The position numbers and the translations under genes were made by a program. A DNA stretch of 64,000 bases from the NCBI RefSeq assembly GCF_024298905.1, contig NZ_CP101154.1:1426001-1490000 (forward strand), in the 5' to 3' direction. This stretch comes from Natronomonas marina. Its GTDB lineage: Archaea; Halobacteriota; Halobacteria; Halobacteriales; Haloarculaceae. Under the pieces are notes generated by a model, which did not search any database, was not told where the DNA came from, and saw only the letters and a list, made by a program, of their open reading frames with translations. Positions 23,843 to 31,621 of the stretch are shown here, one piece after another (position 1 is the first letter of the stretch; each line of letters begins with the position of its first letter).

Positions 23843-26305
23843 ATGACTAACGGGGTATGTAGGTGTAGTAGAATATTACTGATGCTGGTAGCCACGGCGG
23901 CGCTACTGGCGGCCGGTGCAGCCGGGACGGCGGTTGCACAGGACCAGATCGTCAGCGACACACAGCCGAACCCGAACTGTGACGCGGGCGCGGCGACACA
24001 CGACGACATTCAGGACGCCGTCGACGCCGCGAGTGCGGGCGACACCATCGTCGTCTGTCCGGGCACGTACAACGAGGCGGTGACCGTCGATGAGTCCGTC
24101 CGTATCGTCGCGGACAAGCCGGACTCGACCGCCACGGCCGACCTGACGGTGCTGCGGGACGTCGACGGCAACGGAACGGCGTTCGACGTCCAGGCCGACG
24201 ACGTCTCCATCGAAGGGTTCGCCATCACGAACTACAGCGATGCGGGCGTGGCAGCGGCGGCGACAGCATCCACTGACATCGCCGGCCTCAACGTCAACCG
24301 GACGGCCGTCAACGAGAGCGGTACCGGTGTATCGCTGTCGGCCGACAGCGGTACCCTCTCGGACGCGACTGTGGACACCGTCGCGCTCTCTTCGAACCAG
24401 GAGGGCATCGAGTTGGCGACCCAGAACGCCGGGACCGTGACCGGCGTCGAAGTCTCGGAGGCGCTCGTCAACGAGTCCGATGTCGGCGTTCTGTTGGACG
24501 GGAGCACGGGCACGTTGAGTGATACGAGAATCGAGCGGGCCGACATCGGATCGACGGAAGGGAACGCCGTCGCCGGGGTCGAAATCGCGGCTGGAAGCGC
24601 GAGCAACTACGACAACGTGACCGTCACGAAGAGCCTCGTCAGGAACAACGGCGACGGGGTGTTGGTCGACAGCGCAGTTGGCACCGACCTCACACGGTCG
24701 GATGTCAACGTCTCCTACAACCTCATCCGGAACAACGGCGTCGGCGTCCAGAACGACAATCCCAACACGGTCTTCGACGCGCGGCTGAACTACTGGGGTG
24801 ACTCCTCCGGCCCCTCGAGCGCCACCTCGTCGGACCTCGAGGACCCGGTCTTGGGCGTCGCGGCCAACGGGAACGGCGATTCGGTCTCCGAGGGGCAAAG
24901 CGGCGTCTCGAACGTCCGCTTTGCGCCCTCAATCGGCGGCAAGCGGTCCTGTGAAGACGGCCAGCACGTCGACCCCGTGCCGGACGAGACGGTCGAAACC
25001 GACTTCGAGGGCGAGACGCTCGGCGGTCCGGCGACGGACTTCGTCGGCGTCTGCGTCTGGGACCGCTCGATACTGCCGCTCCGCAGCACGAGCGCGTCGG
25101 CCGCCCAGAGCATCCTCAACATCCCGACGTTCGTCGACACCGAGGACGGCCAGGTCCCGATCAACCGACAGGAACTGAACGTCCACGAGAAGAACCAGCA
25201 GGTCAACGTGACCTACGAGGAGACGACGGGCGCCAACACGACCCGCTACGCGAACCAGGACGGTCAGGTGCTCGTCGCCCGGGTGACCGGCCAGGGCCTC
25301 GACGACTCCGCGAGCGTCGACGACCTGTTCTCTGCGGACTTCAACGCGCTGAGCGGCTCCGGGACGTTCGGCACCGACAGCGTCGAGTTCGTCGCCGTCG
25401 AGAACGTCACGCTCGATTCGGACGGAACCCTGCCGAGCGGCGTCCAGTTCACGCCCTCCGACGGCGGTGCCTACGTCGCCGTGCTGACGGCCAACGAGGT
25501 CGGCGAGGGCTACGCGCTCGAAAACGGCAACCTCACCGGCAACGTCCACAAGAACGACATCACGGCCATCGGCTTCGAGGCCATCGCGGTCCGGGAGACG
25601 GCCTCGACGGCCGATCCCGGAAACGGGCAGTTGAGCCCGAACGATCCGGAGGTCTACACGGGTAGTAGCGTCGACTTCGATGTCGACGCCGGCTTCAACG
25701 ATGGCAATTTCACCCATGCAGTGGTCCTCTACAACGAGGACAACTTCACGGACAGCACGCTCGTCATCGACGTCAACGGCAGCTTCGACTCGGGCGACCT
25801 GACGCTCGACAACGGCACTCTGAAGGGCACGCTGACCGGTCCCGACGGGACGACCGAAAACGTCACCATCGAGGTCGACGGCCCGCTCGAGGGCCTGCTG
25901 AACAACGTCACCGTCGCCGGTGGATTCACGATCATCGATAGTGACGCCGCGGCCATTACGAGCGCCGAGCGCAGCGAAACAGTTACCATCGACACGAGCG
26001 GATTCCAGTCGAATGGCACGTACAGGTACGTTCACGCAGCCAACGCCAGTGACGGCCGATTCAGTACGAGCGACGGCACCATCGAAGTGGTCTGTCAGTC
26101 CATCCCCCAGGGCGTGGACACGAACAACAACGGCGAAATCGACACACTCGAGATCTTGACCGCAATCGACACCTACTGGCGAGTCGACGAACCGGTGCCC
26201 GACACCTGCGGGAAGACGATCCCGACGCTCGACCAGAACGGGCAGCCCGGTATCCTGACGCTCATCGACGACTTCTGGCGGCCCGGCACGGAGGTGACTT
26301 ACTGA
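23843..26305 (+). CDS. Secreted beta-helix protein with dockerin-like C-terminus
   Basis: An 820-aa protein with a signal peptide (LLMLVATAALLAAGAAG...AVAQ). Residues ~50-330 read as a right-handed parallel beta-helix of the pectate-lyase/NosD type: DDIQDAVDAASAGDTIVVCPG and repeated N-x-G turns ending in LNYWGDSSGP. The middle part is beta-rich. The C-terminal ~60 residues hold two EF-hand-like calcium loops (DTNNNGEIDTLEILTAIDTYW; then LDQNGQPGILTLIDDFW), as in type-I dockerin repeats. It has no transmembrane tail. Its TGA overlaps the ATG of the next gene, so the two are translationally coupled. Confidence 0.82.
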   Translation: MTNGVCRCSRILLMLVATAALLAAGAAGTAVAQDQIVSDTQPNPNCDAGAATHDDIQDAVDAASAGDTIVVCPGTYNEAVTVDESVRIVADKPDSTATADLTVLRDVDGNGTAFDVQADDVSIEGFAITNYSDAGVAAAATASTDIAGLNVNRTAVNESGTGVSLSADSGTLSDATVDTVALSSNQEGIELATQNAGTVTGVEVSEALVNESDVGVLLDGSTGTLSDTRIERADIGSTEGNAVAGVEIAAGSASNYDNVTVTKSLVRNNGDGVLVDSAVGTDLTRSDVNVSYNLIRNNGVGVQNDNPNTVFDARLNYWGDSSGPSSATSSDLEDPVLGVAANGNGDSVSEGQSGVSNVRFAPSIGGKRSCEDGQHVDPVPDETVETDFEGETLGGPATDFVGVCVWDRSILPLRSTSASAAQSILNIPTFVDTEDGQVPINRQELNVHEKNQQVNVTYEETTGANTTRYANQDGQVLVARVTGQGLDDSASVDDLFSADFNALSGSGTFGTDSVEFVAVENVTLDSDGTLPSGVQFTPSDGGAYVAVLTANEVGEGYALENGNLTGNVHKNDITAIGFEAIAVRETASTADPGNGQLSPNDPEVYTGSSVDFDVDAGFNDGNFTHAVVLYNEDNFTDSTLVIDVNGSFDSGDLTLDNGTLKGTLTGPDGTTENVTIEVDGPLEGLLNNVTVAGGFTIIDSDAAAITSAERSETVTIDTSGFQSNGTYRYVHAANASDGRFSTSDGTIEVVCQSIPQGVDTNNNGEIDTLEILTAIDTYWRVDEPVPDTCGKTIPTLDQNGQPGILTLIDDFWRPGTEVTY

Positions 26306-27108
26306 TGGATTCGAAGCTCAAGGTCGCGGCCGGCATCGTTGCACTGCTCATCGTCGGTTCAGTACTGTCTGCAACCGTCATTGCAGAGCCTGGTACAGTC
26401 ACTGCGGACGGTCCGAACACGGCCGAGCCCGGAGACCAAGTGACGGTCGACTTCACCATCACCAACACGGGTAACAACGACAGCGCCTACGCCCTGGACC
26501 ACACGATTCCGAGCGACTGGACAGTAGTCAGCACCAGCGACGCCGGAGGAACGTATTCCGATGGCAAATCCGAGTGGGTCTTCCAGACCATACAGCCTGG
26601 CGACTCGAAAGAACCGTCGGTGACGTTCCAGATCCCGAACGACGCCCAGACCGGTGATTATACCGTCGAGGGAGTCGGCAAGGACCAGAACGGCCCGGTT
26701 GACTCGGATTCGACGACGATCACCGTCGAGTCACCGACGCCGACGCCCACGCCGGAGCCGCCGACACCGACGCCGACGCCGGGACCGGACACCCCGACGC
26801 CGACGTTCGTCGACGACGATGACGACGACGAGCCGGACACCCCGACGCCGACGGACCAGCCGGGAACGGCGACGCCGACCGACGAGCCTGAGACGGCGAC
26901 GCCGACCGACGAGGTCGAGCCAGGGACGGCGACGCCGACGGACGATGACGAGCCGGAGACGGCGACGCCGACCGACGAGCCGGACACGCCGACCGACACT
27001 CCCGACGACGACGACGGCGTCAGCACGTTCCTCATCCTCCTGGTCGTGCTGATCCTGATCGCCGTGGTGGCCGGCGTGGCCTACTACGCGCTCAACCAAC
27101 AGGAGTAA
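26305..27108 (+). CDS. Surface protein with Thr/Pro-rich stalk and C-terminal membrane anchor
   Basis: A 267-aa protein with a signal peptide (AAGIVALLIVGSVLSATVIA). An Ig-like CARDB/NEW3-type domain (35-145; FTITNTGNNDSAYAL) is followed by a stalk of PTPTPTPE and TATPTDEPE repeats (147-245) and a C-terminal TM helix (STFLILLVVLILIAVVAG) with a short cytoplasmic tail. It is coupled to the beta-helix protein by a 1-bp TGATG overlap. It may tether that protein at the surface. Confidence 0.8.
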   Translation: MDSKLKVAAGIVALLIVGSVLSATVIAEPGTVTADGPNTAEPGDQVTVDFTITNTGNNDSAYALDHTIPSDWTVVSTSDAGGTYSDGKSEWVFQTIQPGDSKEPSVTFQIPNDAQTGDYTVEGVGKDQNGPVDSDSTTITVESPTPTPTPEPPTPTPTPGPDTPTPTFVDDDDDDEPDTPTPTDQPGTATPTDEPETATPTDEVEPGTATPTDDDEPETATPTDEPDTPTDTPDDDDGVSTFLILLVVLILIAVVAGVAYYALNQQE

Positions 27109-27162
27109 CCCCGTAGGGGGAGCCTTTTTGTCGTAGTCTTACGTCGCTTCGCTCACTTCCAG

Positions 27163-27912
27163 ATGAGCAACGCCGAGTCCGAACGCGTCACGTCGTCCGA
27201 TGGCGACCGTTCCGACTCGGAGGTCGTCGTCGCCTGCGACGACGTAACCCGAGTGTACGGTGGCAACGGCGGCTGGTTCGGCTCCGACGACGCCCACGGC
27301 GTCGAGGCGCTGTCGGGCGTCTCGCTTTCGGTCTCCCCCGGCGAGTTCCTCGGGCTGACGGGTGCCAGCGGCAGCGGCAAGACGACGCTTCTGCACCTGC
27401 TGGCTGCGCTGGACACGCCGACGACGGGGACCGTCCGGCTACTGGGCTCGGACACGTCGGCGATGTCCTCGCGGCGCCGCGCCGCGCTCCGCCTCGAGCA
27501 CGTCGGCATCGTCTTCCAGCGGTTCCACCTGCTGCCGTCGCTGTCGGCGCGGGCGAACGTGGCGCTGCCGCTCGTCGAGCGCGGCGTCGGCAAGCGGGCC
27601 AGACGCGAGCGGGCGACGGAACTGCTCGAGCGGGTCGGTCTCGGCGACCGGCTCACCCACCGGCCGAACCAGTTGAGCGGCGGCGAGAAACAGCGCGTCG
27701 CCATCGCACGGGGGCTCGTCAACGAACCGACGCTTCTGGTCGCCGACGAGCCGACGGGCGAACTCGACACGGCGACGGGCGATTCGATCCTCGAGTTGCT
27801 CTCGGAACTGGCCGACGACCGGGCGGTCGTCGTCGCCAGCCACGACCCCCGCGTCGTCGAGTCTGCCTCCCGGCAGGTCCGCCTCCGGGACGGAGTGGTC
27901 GTCGATGCGTGA
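27163..27912 (+). CDS. ABC transporter ATP-binding protein (MacB/LolD type)
   Basis: A 249-aa ATPase with Walker A TGASGSGKTTLLHLL, signature QLSGGEKQRVAIARGL, Walker B LLVADEPTGELD and switch His SHDP. This type powers FtsX-like permeases that work by mechanotransmission or lipoprotein extrusion. The two permease genes that follow overlap it. An N-terminal acidic extension of ~20 residues is usual for haloarchaea. Confidence 0.92.
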   Translation: MSNAESERVTSSDGDRSDSEVVVACDDVTRVYGGNGGWFGSDDAHGVEALSGVSLSVSPGEFLGLTGASGSGKTTLLHLLAALDTPTTGTVRLLGSDTSAMSSRRRAALRLEHVGIVFQRFHLLPSLSARANVALPLVERGVGKRARRERATELLERVGLGDRLTHRPNQLSGGEKQRVAIARGLVNEPTLLVADEPTGELDTATGDSILELLSELADDRAVVVASHDPRVVESASRQVRLRDGVVVDA

Positions 27913-29134
27913 GGGAACGCGACGGGCCCGCTGGCGGGGACTGGTCGGGCTGGCGGTCGCGCGGCTCCGGGGCCGGCTGACGACCGGCGAACGCTACCGG
28001 ACCTGGCTCTGTGTCGCCGGCATCGCCGTTCCGGTCGCGCTGTTGCTCGTGGTGACGAGCGTGAGCATCGGTCTGGCGACCGGCCCGGCCACGAGCGCCG
28101 ACGGCGTCGACTACTGGATACTTCCCGAGTCGAACGCCTCCAGCGCGGTCACGGACGTCGGCGGCGCCCGCTTCGCCGACACCCACACCACCGCCCGGAA
28201 ACTCCAGTCCCGCGAGGACGTCGCGTACGCCTCGCCGATGTTGATGGAACTCGTCGAGGTCGAGGCCGAAGGCGGGACCACGGAGTACGTGCTCGCGGTC
28301 GGCGTCGTCCCGGCCGAGGGGTACGGCTCGGTGACGCCGGTGTCGTCCGTCCAGTTGTCGCCGGGCGATCCCTACTACGCGGGCGGCGACTACGACGGCG
28401 AGTGGACGGGCAGCATGGTGCTGTCGGAGGCGGCCGCCGAGACGCTCGGGGTCGGCAACGGCGCCACCGTCTCGCCGCGGACGACGAACCGGAGTTTCGG
28501 CGTCGTCGGCATCTCGCCCCCGAAGCAGGCCGGCATCAGCCAGTTCCCCATCGCGGTCGTCCGGTTGAGCGAACTCCAGGCGGTCGTCGGCGCCGAGGAC
28601 AGCGACGCCGCCGACCAGATCGTCGTCTCGGCGCCGACCGCGACCGCCGACACCAGAGCGGCGATAGCGGCCACCTACCCGAACGCCGAGGTGCAGACCG
28701 AGAGCGGACTCCTGGCCCAGCGAGCCATCGACCAGCAGTTGCCGCTGGCGATGGCGGCCTCGGCGCTCATCCTGGCGCTGATCACCGGGACGCTTTTGGT
28801 CGGGACGACCTTCGGGTTCGAGATCGCCGCCAGCAGCCAGCAACGGTCCGTCATGGCGGCCATCGGCGTCTCCGGACGAAGCCGGGCGGCACTCGTCGGC
28901 ATCGAGACGCTGCTCCTGGCCGTCGTGGGCGGCTATCTCGCCCTGGTCGTCTGGACAGGCGGGTCGCTTTTGGCCAACGAGATTGCCCGACGGCGGTTCG
29001 GGACCCCCGTGGCCGTCTTCGAGCCGTGGCTGCTGGCCGTCGGAATGACCGTCTCGATCCTCATCGGCCTGCTGTCGGTACCGTACCTCCTCTTTATCGG
29101 CCGGCGGTCGACCGACGAGGTGAGCTTCGGATGA
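27905..29134 (+). CDS. FtsX-like ABC transporter permease
   Basis: A 409-aa MacB/FtsX-family permease: an N-terminal TM segment (~40-60), an extracellular MacB-periplasmic-core-like domain (to ~280), then three TM segments in the C-terminal third with GTTFGFEIAASSQQRSVMAAIGVSGRS between. The start overlaps the ATPase gene by 8 bp and the stop overlaps the second permease by ATGA. The pair likely forms a heterodimeric exporter. Confidence 0.88.
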   Translation: MREGTRRARWRGLVGLAVARLRGRLTTGERYRTWLCVAGIAVPVALLLVVTSVSIGLATGPATSADGVDYWILPESNASSAVTDVGGARFADTHTTARKLQSREDVAYASPMLMELVEVEAEGGTTEYVLAVGVVPAEGYGSVTPVSSVQLSPGDPYYAGGDYDGEWTGSMVLSEAAAETLGVGNGATVSPRTTNRSFGVVGISPPKQAGISQFPIAVVRLSELQAVVGAEDSDAADQIVVSAPTATADTRAAIAATYPNAEVQTESGLLAQRAIDQQLPLAMAASALILALITGTLLVGTTFGFEIAASSQQRSVMAAIGVSGRSRAALVGIETLLLAVVGGYLALVVWTGGSLLANEIARRRFGTPVAVFEPWLLAVGMTVSILIGLLSVPYLLFIGRRSTDEVSFG

Positions 29135-30357
29135 TCGGCTCGCGGCTCCGGGCGGCGTTCGGCATCGCGGCCGCACAACTGCGGCACTACCGGGTCCGGA
29201 CGGCGCTTGCCGTCGTCGGCGTCGCCCTGGCGGTCGTGACCATCGTCGTTCTGACGGGCGTGGGAGTGAGCGCGCTGTCGGTCGGCGAAGCCGGCGTCAC
29301 CAGGATCGACGCCGACCTGTGGGCGACGGCCGGCCCGTCCAGTTTCGCGCCCGGCGCCGTCGGGAGCGTGAACAACCAGTTGCTCGACGCCCACGAGGTG
29401 ACCCGCGAGATCGAGGACCACGAGGACGTCGCCGGGGCGCGAGCCGTCGCCTTCCAGACCGTCTACGTCGGCGAGGAGTCCGGCGAGTACGAAACCATCG
29501 TCGGGGCCGGCACCACCGGCAACGGCTCGCGGTTCGAAATCGAGGAGGGCCGGACGTTCTCGGGCGGCGACGCCCACTACGCCAACGGCAGTTACGACGG
29601 GCCGATGTCCGGCGAGGTGCTCATCGACAAGCGGGCGGCCGAGCAACTGGACATCGAGGTCGGCGACGAGATACACGTCGGCGGGACGCTGGTGGCGGCC
29701 GACGAGAACAGCTTCACCGTCGTCGGCCTGACGAACGACGTCGCGCGGTTCATCGGCGCGCCGACGGTCGTGATGCACCTCTCGGAACTGCAGGAGGTGT
29801 CGGGGTCGACCGGCGTCGATCCCGCCTCGACGATCATCATCCAACTCGAGGACGGCGCCGACGACGAGCGAGTCAGAGAGGAACTCGCGGCGTCGTACCC
29901 GGACCTCTCCATCCGAACGAACAGCGAACAGTTCGAGGCCATCCTGCGCAGCCAGTCGGCCATCATCGCAAGCGCCGTGACCCTCGCGGCGCTCGCAGTC
30001 GCCAGCGGTATCGCCATCGTGACGAACGTCTTCGGACTGCTCGTCTACCACCAGCGGCGCCAGCTGGCGGCGCTGAAGGCCAGCGGCGTCTCCGTGTCGA
30101 CGCTCCTGGTCGTGACGCTCGTCGAGGGCCTCGTCGTCGGCGGGATCGGAGCCGGCATCGGACTGTTGCTGGCAGCCCCGAGCATCGAGGGCATCAACCT
30201 CGCGGTCGGCTACCTCGGTTTCGAGGACATCATCGACGCCCCGCGGTGGGTGTTCGGCCTCGGCGTCGGCCTCGCCTTCGTCGTCGGCGTCATCGGGGCC
30301 GTCGTCGCGGGGTGGCGAACCGTCCGCGTCTCGCCCATCGAACACCTGCCGCGTTGA
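29131..30357 (+). CDS. FtsX-like ABC transporter permease (second subunit)
   Basis: A 408-aa paralogue of the upstream permease with the same layout. TM at ~25-50 (ALAVVGVALAVVTIVVL), an extracellular domain with AEQLDIEVGDEIHVGG, TMs around 280-300, 325-345 and 365-390, and a coupling loop YHQRRQLAALKASGVS that contacts the ATPase. The ATG at 29131 is fixed by the ATGA overlap. The neighbouring secreted proteins suggest an export or cell-surface assembly role. Confidence 0.88.
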   Translation: MIGSRLRAAFGIAAAQLRHYRVRTALAVVGVALAVVTIVVLTGVGVSALSVGEAGVTRIDADLWATAGPSSFAPGAVGSVNNQLLDAHEVTREIEDHEDVAGARAVAFQTVYVGEESGEYETIVGAGTTGNGSRFEIEEGRTFSGGDAHYANGSYDGPMSGEVLIDKRAAEQLDIEVGDEIHVGGTLVAADENSFTVVGLTNDVARFIGAPTVVMHLSELQEVSGSTGVDPASTIIIQLEDGADDERVREELAASYPDLSIRTNSEQFEAILRSQSAIIASAVTLAALAVASGIAIVTNVFGLLVYHQRRQLAALKASGVSVSTLLVVTLVEGLVVGGIGAGIGLLLAAPSIEGINLAVGYLGFEDIIDAPRWVFGLGVGLAFVVGVIGAVVAGWRTVRVSPIEHLPR

Positions 30358-30369
30358 GCGGCCCGCCTC

Positions 30370-31293
30370 TCAGACCCAGACGAGCGAGCGGATGCCGGCC
30401 GGCACGCTCGCCCACCGTCGCCACTCTCCGTCGTCGCGGACGAGCACTCGCCCGCGGTCGGTGCCCGCGTACACGCGCGTCCCGTCGCTCGCCCACGCGA
30501 GGACGGCCTCGGTCCCCTGTCCGGGGTAGGCGACCGACTCGAACGTCTCGCCGCGGTCCGCCGACTCGAACAGCGCTCCCTCGGCCCCGTCCGGGCCACG
30601 CCACGTCGTCGAGGGGCCCATCGTCGCGCCCGCGTAGAGGGTTCCCTCGTGGACGAACGCCTCCCGGAAGTACGACCGTTCGAGGCCGTCGTCGAGTCGC
30701 GTCCACGAGCGTCCGGTGTCGTCCGTCCGGTACAGTCCCGTTCCCGTCGACGCGTAGTAGGTGCTCGCGTCGACGCGGTGGAGGTGGTGGATGTCGTCCC
30801 AGACGCCCTCGCGGCGCTCGGTCCAGGTCTCGCCGCCGTCGTCGCCGACGTGGACGCCGCCCCGCTCGACGCCCGCGACCACCCGGTCGGGCACGTTCGG
30901 CGGGAGGTCGAGGTGGCGAACCTGCCCCTCGTCGTGGACGGGGCTGTCCCAGTCGGCCCGCGAGGGCTGGTCCTGGAGCGCCTCGCACTCGGTCCAGCCC
31001 TTTCCGTCGGAGACGTACACCCTCGGCGGGTGCGTGCCGGCGTACACCCGACCGTCGGGCGAGACGGCCACCGAGAAGACGGGAGTCGCGGGCACGTCCA
31101 GGTCCTCCCAGGTGTGGCCGCCGTCGGCGGAGCGGAACAGCCCGGCCTCGCACGCCGCGTAGACGGTCCCGTCGGCGCGCTTCACGCGCCAGACCGTCAG
31201 CGGCCCGGCCCCGGCCGCGAGCATCCGGTCCCCTTCGCTCCCTTCGTCGTCGATGCGCCAGACGCCGTCGACCGACCCGACGAACAGTGTCAT
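30370..31293 (-). CDS. BNR-repeat beta-propeller protein (sialidase/photosystem-assembly-like)
   Basis: A 307-aa protein made of repeated BNR/Asp-box blades: SADGGHTWEDL, GDDGGETWTER, TDDTGRSWTRL and SADRGETFESV, each preceded by a V/Y-AGT strand. It has no signal peptide, so the propeller is likely cytoplasmic. Catalytic sialidase residues are not evident. It converges with the permease operon, leaving 12 bp. Function unknown; such propellers are frequent single genes in haloarchaea. Confidence 0.8.
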   Translation of the reverse strand: MTLFVGSVDGVWRIDDEGSEGDRMLAAGAGPLTVWRVKRADGTVYAACEAGLFRSADGGHTWEDLDVPATPVFSVAVSPDGRVYAGTHPPRVYVSDGKGWTECEALQDQPSRADWDSPVHDEGQVRHLDLPPNVPDRVVAGVERGGVHVGDDGGETWTERREGVWDDIHHLHRVDASTYYASTGTGLYRTDDTGRSWTRLDDGLERSYFREAFVHEGTLYAGATMGPSTTWRGPDGAEGALFESADRGETFESVAYPGQGTEAVLAWASDGTRVYAGTDRGRVLVRDDGEWRRWASVPAGIRSLVWV

Positions 31294-31621
31294 ACGTTTG
31301 CGTTCGACTATCGAATTCCTCCACCGTCAGGCTACCGACCGTATCGAACGATGCAACCGTACGAGACCCGAGGCGTCGCGGGCGCCGCCCGCGGCCACCC
31401 TACCGGCGCCGGACGGGCGACCGGAGACCGAACAACTCACACGCCGCCGGCGAAACCCGGATTCAGGACGGGCTGGCGGCGAGACGCTCCGATGTCGCTG
31501 CCGACCGGCCGCACACTTTCGAAAACCGTTATGTCCACCATCGCCCACTGTTGGTACAGTTGATGCGACGGGAGAGTCAGTGGACGGGGGTCGGCGAGCG
31601 GTTCGACGGGGCGTGGTGCCG
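31294..31621. other. Divergent intergenic region
   Basis: 328 bp between the BNR gene and the large permease. The plus frame of the permease stays open through it, but the composition (Arg/Pro/Thr-rich, no hydrophobic pattern) does not look coding. I see no clear TATA box or repeat. Confidence 0.5.

Noticed and set aside
26740-27040. Micro-satellite type DNA repeat
   Set aside because: The repetition (PT and TATPTDEP units) is within the coding frame of a surface stalk and is explained by it.
27719-30345. Long minus-strand frames opposite the FtsX permeases
   Set aside because: Asp/Arg/His-rich antisense text, a usual by-product of GC-rich codon use.
31253-31621. Upstream extension of the large permease (123 extra codons)
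   Set aside because: The extension is Arg/Pro/Thr-rich with no signal or domain, and the hydrophobic first TM fits well with a start at about 31613-31622.
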